Assembly: GCA_021613375.1 (NCBI GenBank)
Contig: CM038708.1
Location: 34,481,059 to 34,545,058 of the forward strand
Direction of reading: 5' to 3'
DNA length: 64,000 nt
Source of the DNA: Megaleporinus macrocephalus
Taxonomy: Eukaryota > Chordata > Actinopteri > Characiformes > Anostomidae
Below, piece after piece: positions 49,230 through 61,847 of this stretch. A program made the position numbers and the translations under genes. The notes below the pieces were generated by a model. The model did not search any database, was not told where the DNA came from, and saw only the letters and a program-made list of their open reading frames with translations. The stretch's first letter is position 1. Each line of letters begins with the position of its first letter.

Positions 49230-52200
49230 CTACAAACACACCCAAGCACACACACACAAACACACACAACCACTTAGGGTGAATCAGGAACTATAGTGAT
49301 GAAAATGTATGAGAAAGCAGTGCTCACCAGCACAACACGAAGGAGCAAACAAAGAATAGAACAGAAGATCAAGAAAGAAAGGCAGGTGGAACCTTTGTTT
49401 TTTGAGGAGTATGTACAGACACCTATGCATGAAAGTTTCCATTTTAATGTGCAAGAATCACCTGTTGTAGCAAAGTGGAGAGAAACTGCAGGTCTTTTTC
49501 TAAGTCCAGATTGTAACCCTTTCAATCACAGAAAGAAAGGCAGAAAGAAGGAAAGAAAAGGGTGGTAAAGTGTGCAGCAGTAATTAAGTGGTGTGTTAAA
49601 GCAGGTCTGGCTAAAAATGAAATCTCACATAGATTTGCTTAGTTTTTTCCCCAAACTCTGTATGGTATATGGTTATCTATAGACCTTCTAGATGGTTATC
49701 TATAGACAGCTAAAACAGTGACCATCTTAAATCCTGAACTTGTGCTGACTTAAAGTTAAAGCTCGCATAACTTATTAGCTGCATTAGAAAATACAGACAC
49801 TAGTCGACTGTATTTGAGGAAAGGAGAAAATTGTAGAAATTAGATTTTTGGCCAGATCATCGCTTTTGAGTATGTTAGTTGTAAGAGAGAGAGCATATTT
49901 AGCAAAGCTCTTACTTTGTAGATTTCCTCTGGTGTAAGAAACAGTTCTTGGCCATAGTGGGCACTGTCCAGATCATCTTTGAATTTATGGTCTTTACACT
50001 TACATTCTTCTGCTTTTGGCAAACAGGTATGTTCTTCTGTTTTCTCAGCAGAGTCATGTTTGCTCTCTTTTCCCATAAATCTCTCCTGTGGTGGTTTGTT
50101 TTTACTTGTTCTCCCTTTGTCTTCTTCTACCTCTTCATGCTGTATCATCTCTTTTTCTCTTACATCTTCTGCAACAGTTTCCTGTTCCTCCTCACTCCTT
50201 TCCATGTCATCTAATGTGTTGAACCTGCTCTTGCTGTCTTGTGCTTCATTCTCCTCCTTCATGTTATTCCTGACTGCACTGTGACGCAGTATTTCATATT
50301 CTACCTCCTCCTCGCTCATGAATGTGGATAAATCCTTATCACAACTGCTTTGTTCTATTTCTTTCCTTTCACTTCCAATTTCCTCTATGCTGTCTTCCCC
50401 ACTGTCAGCGCTCCTTTCAGTCTCTTTTATTTGATTTTCAACCTCCTGACTCTTCACTTGTTGATCATTCTTGGGTTCTTTCTTTCGCTCTCCAACCGAC
50501 TCTCTTTCATTCTCTGTTTCTGAAAGACTGTCTGGCTCTTGGGGTGTATTTTCCTCAGTACTGTTTTGTTGTTTGACTTGCTCTGGCCCAGTATCATCTC
50601 TGTCTTTTCCTTCTGATATGTATTCCTTCCCATCCTCCATATTCTCCATGTTGGCAGTTGTACAACCAGCTACGTCTTCAGTAGCTTTATACTGTCCCTC
50701 AGCTTCAGTGTTATCAATGTTACCTACTTCATTCTCCCCAAGCTCAGTAAGCACATCTGCTCTCATGCTGTTATTATTTAGGCACTCCCCCTGCTGAATT
50801 TCTGCGGCTCTCTCCGTCTCACTTTCTTTGTCCATTAGCTCTTGTATCTCATTATCATGATGATCAATTATATCTGTAGTCAAGGCTCCTGAATTCTCAA
50901 ACTCTCTATCTACCTGGTCTTCCTTCCTACTGTCTTCTACTGATGGTCCAACTATATCTTCTTCTTTTACTGTTTCTGGAGAATTTTGACTTTCTTCGAC
51001 CTGCTTTACCATTGCAGCTCCGTTTGTGTTCACGTTTAGAACTGTTTTGCATGCTTTTTGCTCGTTACCATCTTCCAATTCTCTTAATTTTTCCTTTTCT
51101 GTGTCCACTTCCATATCCCATAAGGCTTCCCCTCCTCCAACCTCTGCACTGTCATTTCCCTCTTCAAAAATTTCTTCCACTCTGTCAAGCTCATCTTCAG
51201 TGGAGGAGAATTGTGTTTCACTGACTTGATTGGCCAGTTCTCTCAGTGTAGATGTCAGTGGGTTTTCGGGGGAACCATTTAGAAAATGATTCTTTTCCAG
51301 CTGAGGCAAGAAAACATCAGGAGACCCTGCCTCAGAGCTTTGAACATCAGATGTTGTAGAGTCCATAGTCTGGTCACTCAGGAACTCTGAAGGGTCCTGC
51401 CTCTTGTTTCGGTGTTTCACCAGAACATCCAGCAGAATCCTGCTATAGTCCTGATAAAGAGAACACTTAGTGTTATCATAAGTGGCAATATCTATTTACT
51501 AATTCCTCTTTAAATAATCTTATTTTACACAAAATAAAATAACAATATGAGTAAATAAGTAAGATGTTTAAAAGCATGGGCCACTTTACTCCATTTAATG
51601 AGGCAGCTAAATGCAACAAAATGTAATATATGTAACACTAGCATTTTTTATGGCTTAAATCACCATTTCAAAAATGCTACCAACATTAAAACTATGAAGT
51701 CGAAGTCAGCTTCTTATCCAACAGCTTCTTATCCACTCGCTTCTTATTCGCCAGCTTCTTGTTTCAGTTTTTTCAATTCTACCTTAAATGGAGCAGCAGG
51801 CATTATGATAATAACTGCTGCACTATTTAATGTGGAAAAGGAATATTCTGATTGGAAGCCAAACTTAGTCTTAAAACTACAGGTAGGTTAATTTGATGGC
51901 AGGGTAGGAAAATAGTGTTCTGAATTAAATTGCAGTAGCTGGCATAGCTTGAATTGGTAACTGCTAACTAGTTAGGGTTAACTTAGTAGAGTTGACAACA
52001 AGCAGTGGTCAATAGGGGGTTGTCAATATTTTAACTGTAGAAAGATGACCACATAATTTTTTCATTTTGATTCTTTTCACATCATATCATGCACCAAAAT
52101 ATAAAAAATAGTATCAAAAAGAATTTACATAATTATTAGGCACTGATGAAAAGTACTGCTATCTCTATGAATCAAGTCCTAGATACCCGCCCCTAAAAAC

Positions 52201-55200
52201 TTTTCTAATGTTGTCCTTATCTTTCTATGTAGAGCACTTTTACAATTTGTAACTCAAAGTAAAAACATGATATACATGACATATGTATAAGTAGTAATAG
52301 AATAAGACTAAGGACTCTAAAGACAGAATCTATCTGCAAAAGTCTATGCTAAAGTTTTGCTCACTGGTTCAGCTGAAGCCAGTGCTGTGTATTCTTTCTC
52401 CTCTGTATCCTCTCGTTTGTTTTTTCTCCGCCGTCTTGTCCTTTTGATCCTGCTGTCAACTAAGCCGTCTTCACTGCTTTCTGTGCCTTCTGGGTTAAAG
52501 TTGATATCCATGACGCTGAGGCGTTGAGAAGATGAGCGCTTGCATTCTAGAGGCACCTTCCTTTTCAGGAAAGGAAATGGAGATTTGTGGAATTTGGGCA
52601 CTCGCGTATCTTGACTGGAGTCAATGTGGGCAGCAGCTTGTGTGGGTGATTTCAAGGTTGGTCGTGGGCTGGTGGATTGAAGGTCATTTGGCGAGTTGTT
52701 TGAGGATATTTTGTGGCGAATCTCCAGCAGGGCTGCGCACCAGGTTCCATCACCATCTGGTTCAGTGTCAGAGCCCATGCCATCATATGCAGACACCACA
52801 CCAGATTCCTTCTCCAAGGCACTGAACACCTGGCTCTTGCGTTTTGTTAGCAGGCTGGGTCGAGAGAGCTGGGTGCTTTGCAGGGCAATCCAGTTACCAT
52901 CTGAACTGTGCAACACTGAGGACACAAAAAGACACGTGCAACACAAACGCACAACAATAAATACACATACGAATACACATATATACAGCAGGCACCATCA
53001 AGTCTGATCCAGGATGGCTTGAGTCCAGCAGAGTGCCATGATTTCCCTGTTCTAACACAACTGTGCTGAAAACTGTATGAGCCATGCAGATACAGCAGGT
53101 GCAAAAAACATGCATAACATTCACAAAAAATACACTCAAATAAAACTCTGGCCACAAGAAAAACAAGTTATCATAGCGCATACTGGTTTACCACTGCAGA
53201 ATATGCCAATATAATAGGGCTTCTTTTACCCATTATACAGGCAGGCACAGGCCTTTTATTCATAAACTAAATGCAAATAAACATTGCAAATAATTGTGTT
53301 ATAAGGTTTGGAGAGAGGGGTTTGTAAAATATGTTAATCTTAGTTATAATTAAGTTAAATATAGAGATAGACTCAGAATGCATACTGGAGTTGTCCAGAC
53401 GGTCCACACTCTTCCAGCTTGGAAGAGTTGGGACAGAAAATCCATCCTTCGTCAGTCCCTGTGTACAGTCTTTACAGAGCACGGGTCTCTGCTGGGGTTT
53501 GCCATGCTGGTGCTGTATTTCATCAGTGGCAAGAGACAAGGCCGATCGGGACCTCTGGGAAAAAAAAGAGAAAAGGAAAAGAAAAATGAGAAAAACAGTA
53601 AGCTAAGTATTTGGAAAGTATTTATTTTTAAAAAAACATGTAAAAATAAGTTAGAAAATAATTTATTATTCATATCAGAACTGGGAGAGACAGGTCTAAT
53701 TTGACCCCTTTAGAATTTTGACACAATAGCACTGAATGGTTTCCTGCAGCATATATATTTTTTGAGGTTAATTCATGGTGTCTTTAGGATGTGGCTTTGT
53801 GGCTGTGTGGGTAAATGCATACTCATGGCCACCATACCCAAAGGGAGGTCTTGGGGCTGGGCTGGGAGGCCAGGGCGCTCCGGGGTCGATTGGTGGGAGA
53901 AGCAGTAGAGCTCACATCAGCAGAAGGCTCAGGACAACCGTTCACATTAGACTGCGGCTGCATCTCAGACTGCTCTGTCTTCCTGCGGATAATCTGAGGT
54001 CAAACACAATGGGGTTAAAATGAGCCACTGAATTATAACATAACACTAACTTCAAATGGTCCTTAAGAAGAACCATAAAACATAAGCTAGGTAAATGTGT
54101 GATGAGATTGAAAACACTACATGGATAACCAAATTTGTCTGAACAAATTTGTAGCACTGTGCAGAGAGGAGAAGAGGACACATTAATGCACTGATCTTAA
54201 GGAGACAAAGAAATGTTATAGGTTAAATGTTAGACTTGATTACAATCAATTAAAAATATATAAGAATTACTTATCTGAAATATGTATATTATTTTTAAAT
54301 GAAAAATCAAAAAATGTTTTTATTGTCTATATCCCAATACTGTGAAAACAGTTTGCTCAGACATATTTGTGCGTTCATTGTATGCTGTGAGACAAAATTG
54401 TTGTTTACTCTGCTACTTACTTTCTGTACAATCGTGGTGGTTAGCTCCTCTATCAGTTCCCCTCTATTATCCCGTAGGTAACACGCTTCTTTCAGTTTCT
54501 CCTGTACAAAAAAAATAAGAAGTATCATTAATGTCATACACTAGCCATCATGCTGTGCGATAAAACAGGAGTTGTAATGAGAAAAACAAGTGCAGCTCTG
54601 TCCATCTGTTCCCAAGGTTGGCAGAGTTTCAGACGTTATGCTGGCTGGAGAGCAGTTGATCTGAGCTTATGGTCACTCTACATTATCAATGTGGACAGAA
54701 AACCATGCTGGGTAATCAGACTGCTATAATGTGATCCACAAGTTCTTTTCGGTGAACAATAATACATGGAATGTGTTCTGTTTAGAAATCTTTTGCTTCC
54801 TCTCCAAATCCACCTTCACGTAATATAAAGGTTTTTAATATTTAATATTATTAAAGTGGACAACAGCTCAGATAATTATAAAGAAACATTAGTAGCCCAC
54901 TTTATATATATTACTTTATATATAATACTTTATATTTATATAACAACTGAATTAATTGCTGAAAGATCCAAACAACTCAGCAGTACGGCATTGGATTAGT
55001 TGGATTAGTGGATGGTTTTAACAGATAAAAAATAATATGATTTCTGCTAGTGCTTAAAAAAGCTTTGTGATTTTAGAAAGTGGACCTAAAGACCTTTTAG
55101 CCCCTGCAAACACAGGAAGTATGGTGACAATAACCACTCACTTCAAATGCAAGCCAAATCCCCCAAGGCTGTCCTAAATAGAAACCCATTTCCAGAAAGT

Positions 55201-58200
55201 ACTGGAGCAGAAAGTCATTGAATATCACTCTGAAAACTCTCTAACAGTCAAGACCTGGGAGTACAGGGCTTCAGATTTAGGGTGGGGGTTGCAAAACAAA
55301 TTTATTTTAACATCTGCAAATCAAAAAAAAGATGTCACAACTTTACGGTTTACATATGATAAAACTTGGGATCTCCATTCATAGATATGACATAAGACTT
55401 TTTTGTAATTTTTTGGTGTGTATGTTTTCTATTTTCCTGACAAAATGTATAAGTGGTACTGTATAGTGGTACTGTAAGTGGTAATGCATGACAACTATTA
55501 CTTTTTTTTTAATACCCACAGATACTATGCATGTTTTACATTTTCATAATGGTCTTTCGCAGTGACAAACAAAACAAAACAAATAAGAATTCATCTTCTA
55601 TTTTTAAATGCCTCCAACTTCATATTTTCCCATTAATATATTACATTTGGTATTCCTCAGCTTTTTACAGACTAAACTGGAGCATTTATTTAATTTTTTA
55701 CTCAAGTCATTATCAAAATATTGGATAGATTACTAAATTACTAAACTAATGAACACAGGCAGCCCTATCATAATTCCACTGCGACAAAATATTTAGTTAA
55801 TCCAATCAGGAGTGTATAATGTGTCTGTATGTTTCCATATACAAGCAATTTATGTTCAGTGCTTGTAATGTTGCACTGACTGATCTCCTAATTTTGTTGT
55901 ACTTTTTTTTTTATTCCGCTATCTCTGCTCAATCAAGTTGTGAGTTAAAGAGATGTATCACATATTACACCATTGACAACATAGTCAAACTAAGTTTATG
56001 TTGTTGCTACTACCTTAGAAAAGTTAATGGATGAGACTGCTCAGGCTAGGCAGTAAAACTGAGGAAGGTATACATGAAGTATATGTCAGTAATCGCTTCA
56101 AACATATACAACACATATTGCTTTTAAAAGCCATAGAGATGGAGTGCATAATAATGAAGCAGAGCAATGCCAATGTGATGCAGGGATCCTCAAGTTAGTT
56201 CTGGAGACTCTTAGAAGTATGTATGCTTTAAGTATGCTTTTCCTTATCTAGAAGACCTGTTCAACTAACAAGCTTATGTGATGTTTGGAGCACGAGGTCC
56301 CCATAACTAACTTTAGGAACCCCTGATGTAATGTGTGTGGTGTTTTTTGTTGTTTATTCTAGTTCTCAATTATTGTGTTTTTCTCATGCGATACATTCCT
56401 TACCCTAACATCAGTGTGTACAATAAAACTCTCTAAACTATCTATAACCATGTACAGAAGCGAACAAACAGCTCATTTAACCATGCAGTTTGTATTACAA
56501 ATGGTTTAGCTAGATGTTCTAGCTAACTTAACACTGCTTTTGTTTTTCTGTGGTTATACCAGTGAACTAAAATGTGACACTGACTGAAACCAAAAAGTTT
56601 ATGCCATTTGTTGGCTCTAACAGCATCTATCATCAAATCAATGTGCACAAACTACATGTTCATCAAGTACAAGTTGCTAGCTAGCTAATTGTACATCTGT
56701 AAACATGGATCATATCTAGCTTATAATTTCACTTGTAATTAAATAAGACGCTATGGATTTAAAACTTCAAAGTACAAACTTTCACACATCATTGAATGTA
56801 GATGCGATATAAACAAGGTGCACTCTGGCATGACCACACCCCCCAACTTGAGAATACATTAACAATGCACACGCCCCTACTGCAACCAGACCCTTCTTGT
56901 AACTTTTACATAGAACTGTACATACTCAATATTAAAAAAACAGAATAAGTACTTGGTTATCCGTTTGACTCTCTGCCTTGGCAATGGCTTCATCTATGGC
57001 TTCTTCTGCTACACGTAATGCCACCCCAATAGTCTCTGCCATGCTATGCTCTGAAACAAAATAAGACAGCATTACAATATAAATGTAACAATACAGATAT
57101 CAAACATAATGTGCCTATCACGCAATGTTCCCTTTACTGCATCTACAATATAGTTTGTTGCATGCTGAGGAAAGCTACAAGCTTAAATGATACCTATATG
57201 TTGCTGTGAAAATAAATTTTATGTAGCTAAATGATTCTATAGACTTCAAAACTAACTAAATCACTTACCTTCACCATGCTTGTAGAATGTGGAGTCACTT
57301 TCATACATACTGTCCTCATTGCCAACACTTTCATCATATGTACTTCCTTCTGTTAAAAGCAAAAAAACACATTTGTTACCAACTGAAGCAATTGCGCAGA
57401 AAACTGGCAAACATATTTTTATTTGTATTACTCTTTTAACCGTTGGAAGAAAAATCTTTTATTGTTTAATTTGTAAGTAAAAAACTTAAAAATAACATTT
57501 TCTCTTCATAAAATGTTTTGCCGTCAAGCACACACACACATTTTCAGTTGTTGCACAGTATTACCCATGAACAGAGGTACACACTGTGAATTATCACTGC
57601 ATGGTATATAATGCAAGCATGTAATCACCATGTTAGTTCATGTAGAACAGAAAAAAAACTGCACGTATGAAATTAATTTACTGTATACGCATCTAAAAGA
57701 TTTGTAATGAAATTGAAACGGACCATACTCTGGTCCAAAATCAATAACACTGTATTAGTTTTGCTTTACAGGTCCTGCCTTTTTCACTTTACATGTTGAC
57801 TTAAAATTCAATAAAAACTGATAAAATCAGTGGGACCAGACAGACAATTTTATTGCAACGGTATTAAATTTAGTTAACACAACAAATTAAATGTTAAAGC
57901 AGGCCAAAAATCAAATTTACAGAACTCTCCTCTTACTCTAAATATGATTCTAAAAGTCTTTAGTGTGGATGCTTTGTTACTTATTTTTTTAAGTACAAGT
58001 ATGTATTTTTTTTTTTGTAATCGCAGATACTGAGTCTGATACCATAACAAATTACCAACGCTTACTTTACCTAATAAAGTAAGTTAAATCTGCGCAAAGT
58101 ATCTTAAAAATTAAATCATAAAAAGGCTGGTTTAAGAGATGTACATTAGCTAGCAGTATTACATACGTTATTTTGGACTAAGATGCTCTGCAGTGGAGAA

Positions 58201-61200
58201 GCATGTTTTCCACGCTGTTTTTATTTACTTTGGTAAGAGAAAAAAAAAGGGAAATGTTTTTGTGGGAATTTCTATGTTTGTTTAGACAAAGAGACAAAAG
58301 GTCCCAAATACAAGTGCAGCAGTCTTAACTGCAGTGATGGTGCCTCTAACAGAGAAGGCACTCCAGAGGAATCTAGTTACAATATCCAACACGCAATTTA
58401 ATAGGAGCATTGATGTTTCAGCAACTACAGGCTGCTCAGAGTAGTGTGCAAGGACAAATCTTTTTGATGGATAGCTGATGACACAGACAGGTCTCACATG
58501 ACCCCTGGGAGGTCTTTAAAAGCCTCCCATGAGCTACTGAAGGTCAGAGGACCTCTGATGCCACCACCCACTGTTCTTGGAAAAATACCTGTCCTTTACA
58601 ATCCCACACATTCCCACATACATGCATGCACATGCCAACATTAGAGGAGAAAAATATAAAATGTTAATCTCTATGAAAATATTGTAGGCTAGGATGCAGC
58701 CCCTAAATTGGGACACAGCTAGTGTGGAGTCAGCTGCTGGATGTTGAAGGCACTGCCACTGATTGGTCCTCATTTTTTCTCAATTTGACCTGAATGTAAC
58801 TGAGAATCTCTGGGACATTATGTATCGGTGCATCCAGTGCCGCCAAGAAGTGCTACAGACTGTTCAGGAGGTCACTGATGCCCTGATCTGGGTCTGATAA
58901 GAGCCCGCAGGATACTATCCACAGAGACGGATCAGGAGCATTTCCATGGGTGCTTACAGGCACAGGGTTTTTTTTTCATTACTCAAGATCCAACATGTGA
59001 TTTAAGTGTTCTTTAATTCTTTTGAGCAGCGTATATACCGTATATGTATCTCCTGTACAAACTAGCTAACACTGGTGATCCTTCTCTTCTACAGGGAGGT
59101 ATTTTTCCTTCATTTCTCTCAGGTCACAAAGGTCTACTGAGGTGACTGTCAAGCCCAAGCACACTCCCTTATCTGCAGTGAAAGTGCTTCATCCATACTT
59201 AATGTGGCTATGACTGACGCTTACTGCCCTTATCTGTTTTTTTTCTTCCCCTGTGTCATTGAGGTAATGCCAGTGTTGGAGTTGACAAGCGCATGGCCAT
59301 AAAGCCCTGGAGCTCTGTGATCAAGTCACATTGCGACCAGACTCATGTTCTCTGAGTCCAGAAAAACAGCAAAAAATAAGGTGGATAATATTTCACTCTT
59401 TTAAAAACCAAAAAACACCATGCAACAACTACTTTTAGCCTATATTCCTGCAGTGTTGGCTTGTTTCCCACCAGGATATGATAATCATTCCACTTACCAG
59501 GCCTGACCAGCAGGTTACACCTTGAGATTTAAAACCCAAAAATCCAATGGTCCATTACTGTTAATAAGGAGCAAGTTCTTGTTTTAAATGCAACGTGGGA
59601 TTATAAGGTGCCGGACTGGTTTAGACACTTCACACAGTCGGTCTCCACCCTTACATGTCCATGTTCCAATCCACCTTTAGCCCCAAATTTCTCCTGGCTG
59701 TCCCCAAAGATTCTCAATACTAGATCATGTCTGGCTCTGAAAAACTTGGCAAATGTTGACTTAATGCCAGATGTGTAAATCTTTAAAAGAACAGTTTTAT
59801 TTGATTTTTCTAGCTTAATAATTAATTCAATGCATCATTGAATTAATTTGGTATGATTAAGTAGGCATTTAATAAAATATGCTGAATACACAAAAAACAT
59901 TTTTTATTTCCGTTCTGGAAAATAACCTGTTTAGTTTTAGGTGAAAAATAGCACACACATCACTGAATGTTATGGTAATTGATTATAATGTTAAGTATTT
60001 TTACACCTCTAATTAATGGAGTGTTGAAATAAAACCCAGTGTTCAGTCAAGACCAGCATGATATAGATTAACATGTAAGAGAAAATTTAACTCATTATTC
60101 TGGAGTTAGAATGCAGTAAGCCTTTGGAGAGGCACCATTAAACCTATGAAAATGCGGGACTGAGTGACCTTTCTGCCAATTCTCCGAAATCTCTCAAATC
60201 GGATCCAGAGGCATCCATCACAATAGCAGCATGAATTAAAGCGGCTCAGACTGGTACTGGGAAATGAGTGCCTCTAGGACAGAGGTTTTTAACTCCAGTC
60301 CTTGAATTCAATTTCCGGTGCTGGATTTCAATCCTACAGGCTTTCTCCTTTGCATATTTTTAAGATTCGCATGCACAATCATATCCAATCCAGCTCATGA
60401 AGGCCTTTGGATCAGTTACATCAACAATTTAATGAACTACCAATTATTAAATATAAAGTAATTTTACAAATATTAAAAAAACAAGTCTATTAGTATTAGT
60501 TTATCTGTTAGTTATCTATTTATATTGCAAATAAATCTTTATAAGCCTGAGGTACTAAGCTTTCTGTGCCAGTTTCAGGCACAAACTGGAAACATTCTGC
60601 CAGTGTATGGTGTACAAAACTGGGGCACAAGCCTAAACCAGTAAAAAAAAAAAACAGAATGCATTTCTCTTCATTTTCTCTTCCTCTTCATTTTCATTTG
60701 AGAGACAGCCATGCAAGATGTGAGATAATTGCACAATAAAAGAGTGGTGATATTACATATGCAGTTGATCACGCCCACTTAGGGCAGTATAATGTGCGAT
60801 GGTTTTGTAAAGATAATGATCTGCACATCATTCGCAAAATAATGAAACTGCAACCCATGTCAAAAGCTGCAGTAAGGTCCAACAACTCCTGATCAGCTGC
60901 TATTAAAGGGAATATTAGCCACCATAGTAAATTCAGTTTTAGTAATAACTGGAGAGCTACAGTTCACTGTAGAATTATGGGGAAATATTGAAGATTGGAG
61001 ATCGACCTGTTGTTCTCAGGATCAAGTCATTTTTCTTGAGTACTGGAGAAATGGCAGGCAATTTTTAATGAGCTAGAGCTCATTCTGAACTGAGTGATGC
61101 ATTGATAACCTGAGCAATGAGAGGTGTGCTGGCATAGGGTCTACTAGGCATGTGGTGGGCAGGTGGAGGTCTTAATAAGCTGTAAGACAAAACTTCCATA

Positions 61201-61847
61201 CATAGTTGTAAAGATAGAAAAATATGTTAAATTAAATAAAATTAATTGACGCTGGGATAGACTGAAAGTTAGGTGATGGGGCCGAAGAAAACATATCACA
61301 GGACGTACCAAGTTATTGACAGTAATAGAGCTTTTTTAGAATTAGCTTGCATGACATTTAAGTATTTTTAGGTTTCTGCAATTCCTCATTGTACAACAAA
61401 ACATGGTCTCTATAAGCATAGGCATGGACTATCGAGCCAGTTCTCTTTAAAACACTGTTCAAGCTGACGACCAGCAGCTTTGTTTGCACAGTTCTGGTGT
61501 GCGCCATGGAGCAGGCTTACAATGTGTGTTCTAAAAAAAGCCAAATGACTCAAAATAGATGGGTGAGTTTTATCATACTGCGGTCACTGAATCAGAATTC
61601 ACAGATTCAAATGTAGAAACCTGACTAAGCATGTCCATAAGGACGAGGGGATTTTGCCTTCTTCTTCTACAGCGACACAACCAAGTCATAGAAAACTAAT
61701 GGCACACCTGTGAATTCGGCCAAGCTGCTGCCCTGTTCTGCAATGTGCCTCCTGTAAAGCGTCTTCAGCACTTTGGCACTGCCAAATCTTTTAAAGCGTC
61801 TTCTTACATTACTGTAGAACCACTCCAGAGACTGGGTCTTCAGCAGT
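48152..61847 (-). CDS. myrip: Myosin VIIA and Rab interacting protein (Slac2-c/exophilin-8), N-terminal exons outside window
   Basis: Adaptor that binds Rab27 on melanosomes and secretory granules and recruits myosin VIIa and actin. Exons in transcription order: 61708-61847, 57269-57349, 56953-57050, 54421-54501, 53838-53993, 53386-53554, 52365-52915, 49915-51450, 49050-49229, 48510-48671, 48345-48422, 48152-48212; all phases agree (about 1,097 codons). Family stretches run through it: QSLEWFYSNVRRRFKRFGSA, VALRVAEEAIDEAIAKAE, LPSWKSVDRLD, SSDGNWIAL, TEVLKVLNATEDLI, LDEQLCRLEENVYVAA and TIDSSRQHRRRLPAPP. These fit MYRIP better than melanophilin. The Rab27-binding helix and zinc-finger core should lie beyond 64000. 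The 512-codon acidic exon is unusual. Confidence 0.94.
49915..51450 (-). CDS. myrip: myrip giant acidic exon (512 codons)
   Basis: One uninterrupted open exon between TTTATCAG and AAA-GTAAGA, phase 0-0. It starts DYSRILLDVLVKHRNKRQDP, includes LRELANQVSETQFSSTEDEL (comparable to the MSEKETSSGEDQ part of human MYRIP), and then runs for about 390 residues dominated by Glu, Asp, Lys, Ser and Asn before ending TPEEIYK. As far as I recall the corresponding human stretch is roughly a tenth as long. The composition predicts intrinsic disorder. Opposite-strand open frames here are antisense shadows of the Glu-rich codons. Confidence 0.9.
51451..52364 (-). other. myrip intron between the 551-nt and 1,536-nt exons
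   Basis: Apart from the palindromic repeat at 51660-51850, A/T-rich with no recognised exon. Confidence 0.5.
51660..51850 (-). repeat. Palindromic copy of the dispersed repeat plus 15-bp tandem repeats
   Basis: Four imperfect tandem units of AGCTTCTTATCCA type are followed by an inverted repeat: ACCTTAAATGGAGCAGCA, a 17-bp spacer, then TGCTGCACTATTTAATGT. The reverse complement matches the 37.6-37.8 kb copies over about 150 bp. It lies in the myrip intron between the two largest exons. Confidence 0.75.
52365..52915 (-). CDS. myrip: myrip exon: DGNW / MGSD and basic segment of the myosin VIIa-binding region
   Basis: Exon of 551 nt. It opens with LHSSDGNWIAL, then SAYDGMGSDTEPDGDG, then a Ser/Pro-rich part, SVMDINFNPEG, and a strongly basic run (RIKRTRRRRKNKRE). 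The order of these landmarks matches mammalian MYRIP, where the central region binds the myosin VIIa tail. The acceptor is GTCCTCAG and the donor GTGAGC. Confidence 0.9.
53386..53993 (-). CDS. myrip: myrip exons: IIRRK linker and SWKSVDRLD segment
   Basis: Exon 53838-53993 begins IIRRKTEQSE and is Ser/Pro-rich, ending TSLW. Exon 53386-53554 begins RSRSALSLATDE (compare LWRSQSAFSITGEE in human) and carries FSVPTLPSWKSVDRLDNS near its end. A short C..C pair (VLCKDC) is present. Donors are GTATGG and GTATGC. Confidence 0.86.
54421..54501 (-). CDS. myrip: myrip exon: conserved YLRD...EELTTTIVQK helix
   Basis: Symmetric phase 0-0 exon of 81 nt between GTACAG and GTAAGT. It encodes EKLKEACYLRDNRGELIEEL followed by TTTIVQK. 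This continues the conserved helix of the preceding exon and closely matches mammalian MYRIP and melanophilin. Confidence 0.93.
54502..56952 (-). other. myrip intron, 2.4 kb
   Basis: No exon recognised. A stretch near 56170-56335 (GGATCCTCAAGTTAGTTCTG, then AACTTTAGGAACCCCTGATG) resembles a common teleost repeat. The remainder is A/T-rich. Confidence 0.45.
56953..57349 (-). CDS. myrip: myrip exons: acidic linker and start of coiled-coil/amphipathic region
   Basis: Exon 57269-57349 encodes EGSTYDESVG..SDSTFYKHGEG, matching the SDSTFY stretch of mammalian MYRIP. Exon 56953-57050 encodes MAETIGVALRVAEEAIDEAI, a highly conserved helix of Slac2 proteins, and ends SQTDNQ before GTACTT. About 13 residues found in human before SDSTFY were not located; they may be absent or on an undetected small exon between 57.4 and 61.7 kb. 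Confidence 0.88.
58190..59035 (+). mobile_element. Degenerate Tc1/mariner element (myrip intron)
   Basis: Near 58789 the + strand reads DLNVTENLWDIMYRCIQ, the DLNPxENLWD signature around the last catalytic residue of Tc1 transposase, followed by VLQTVQEVTDALI. The upstream part (GATGGTGCCTCTAACAGAGA) fits the transposase N-terminal region of such elements, and the right end is TTTTGAGCAGCGTATA. It is fragmented and inactive. Confidence 0.65.
59036..60839 (-). other. myrip intron, unassigned part
   Basis: Part of the 4.4-kb intron between exons 57269-57349 and 61708-61847. A block near 60285-60425 resembles a common fish repeat (TTTTTAACTCCAGTCCTTGA, GGCCTTTGGATC). No exon was recognised, though a small one could be missed. 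Confidence 0.4.
60840..61200 (-). mobile_element. LINE reverse-transcriptase N-terminal remnant
   Basis: On the - strand a decayed frame gives LIKTSTCP, VINASLSS, then after small indels HFSSTQEK and LDPENNRSISNL. The last element is the DxxNYRPISNL motif at the start of LINE reverse transcriptase. It is short, frameshifted and inactive. Confidence 0.65.
61708..61847 (-). CDS. myrip: myrip exon: end of FYVE-type zinc finger / Slp homology domain
   Basis: The exon follows TGTCTGCAG and begins by completing an Arg codon, then LLKTQSLEWFYSNV, RRRFKRFGSAKVLKTLYRRH. In the Slac2/Slp family this is the second helical part of the Slp homology domain that, with the N-terminal helix and zinc finger, binds GTP-Rab27. 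It ends in phase 1 at a GTGTGC donor. Confidence 0.92.

Noticed and set aside
49948..51229. Several + strand open frames opposite the large myrip exon
   Set aside because: They are antisense shadows: Glu-rich codons read backward as Phe/Leu/Ser-rich frames without stops.
48152..61847. Naming the minus-strand gene melanophilin
   Set aside because: SWKSVDRLD, SDGNW, MGSD, LEENVYVAA and the TIDSSRQHRRRLPAPP end fit MYRIP rather than melanophilin.
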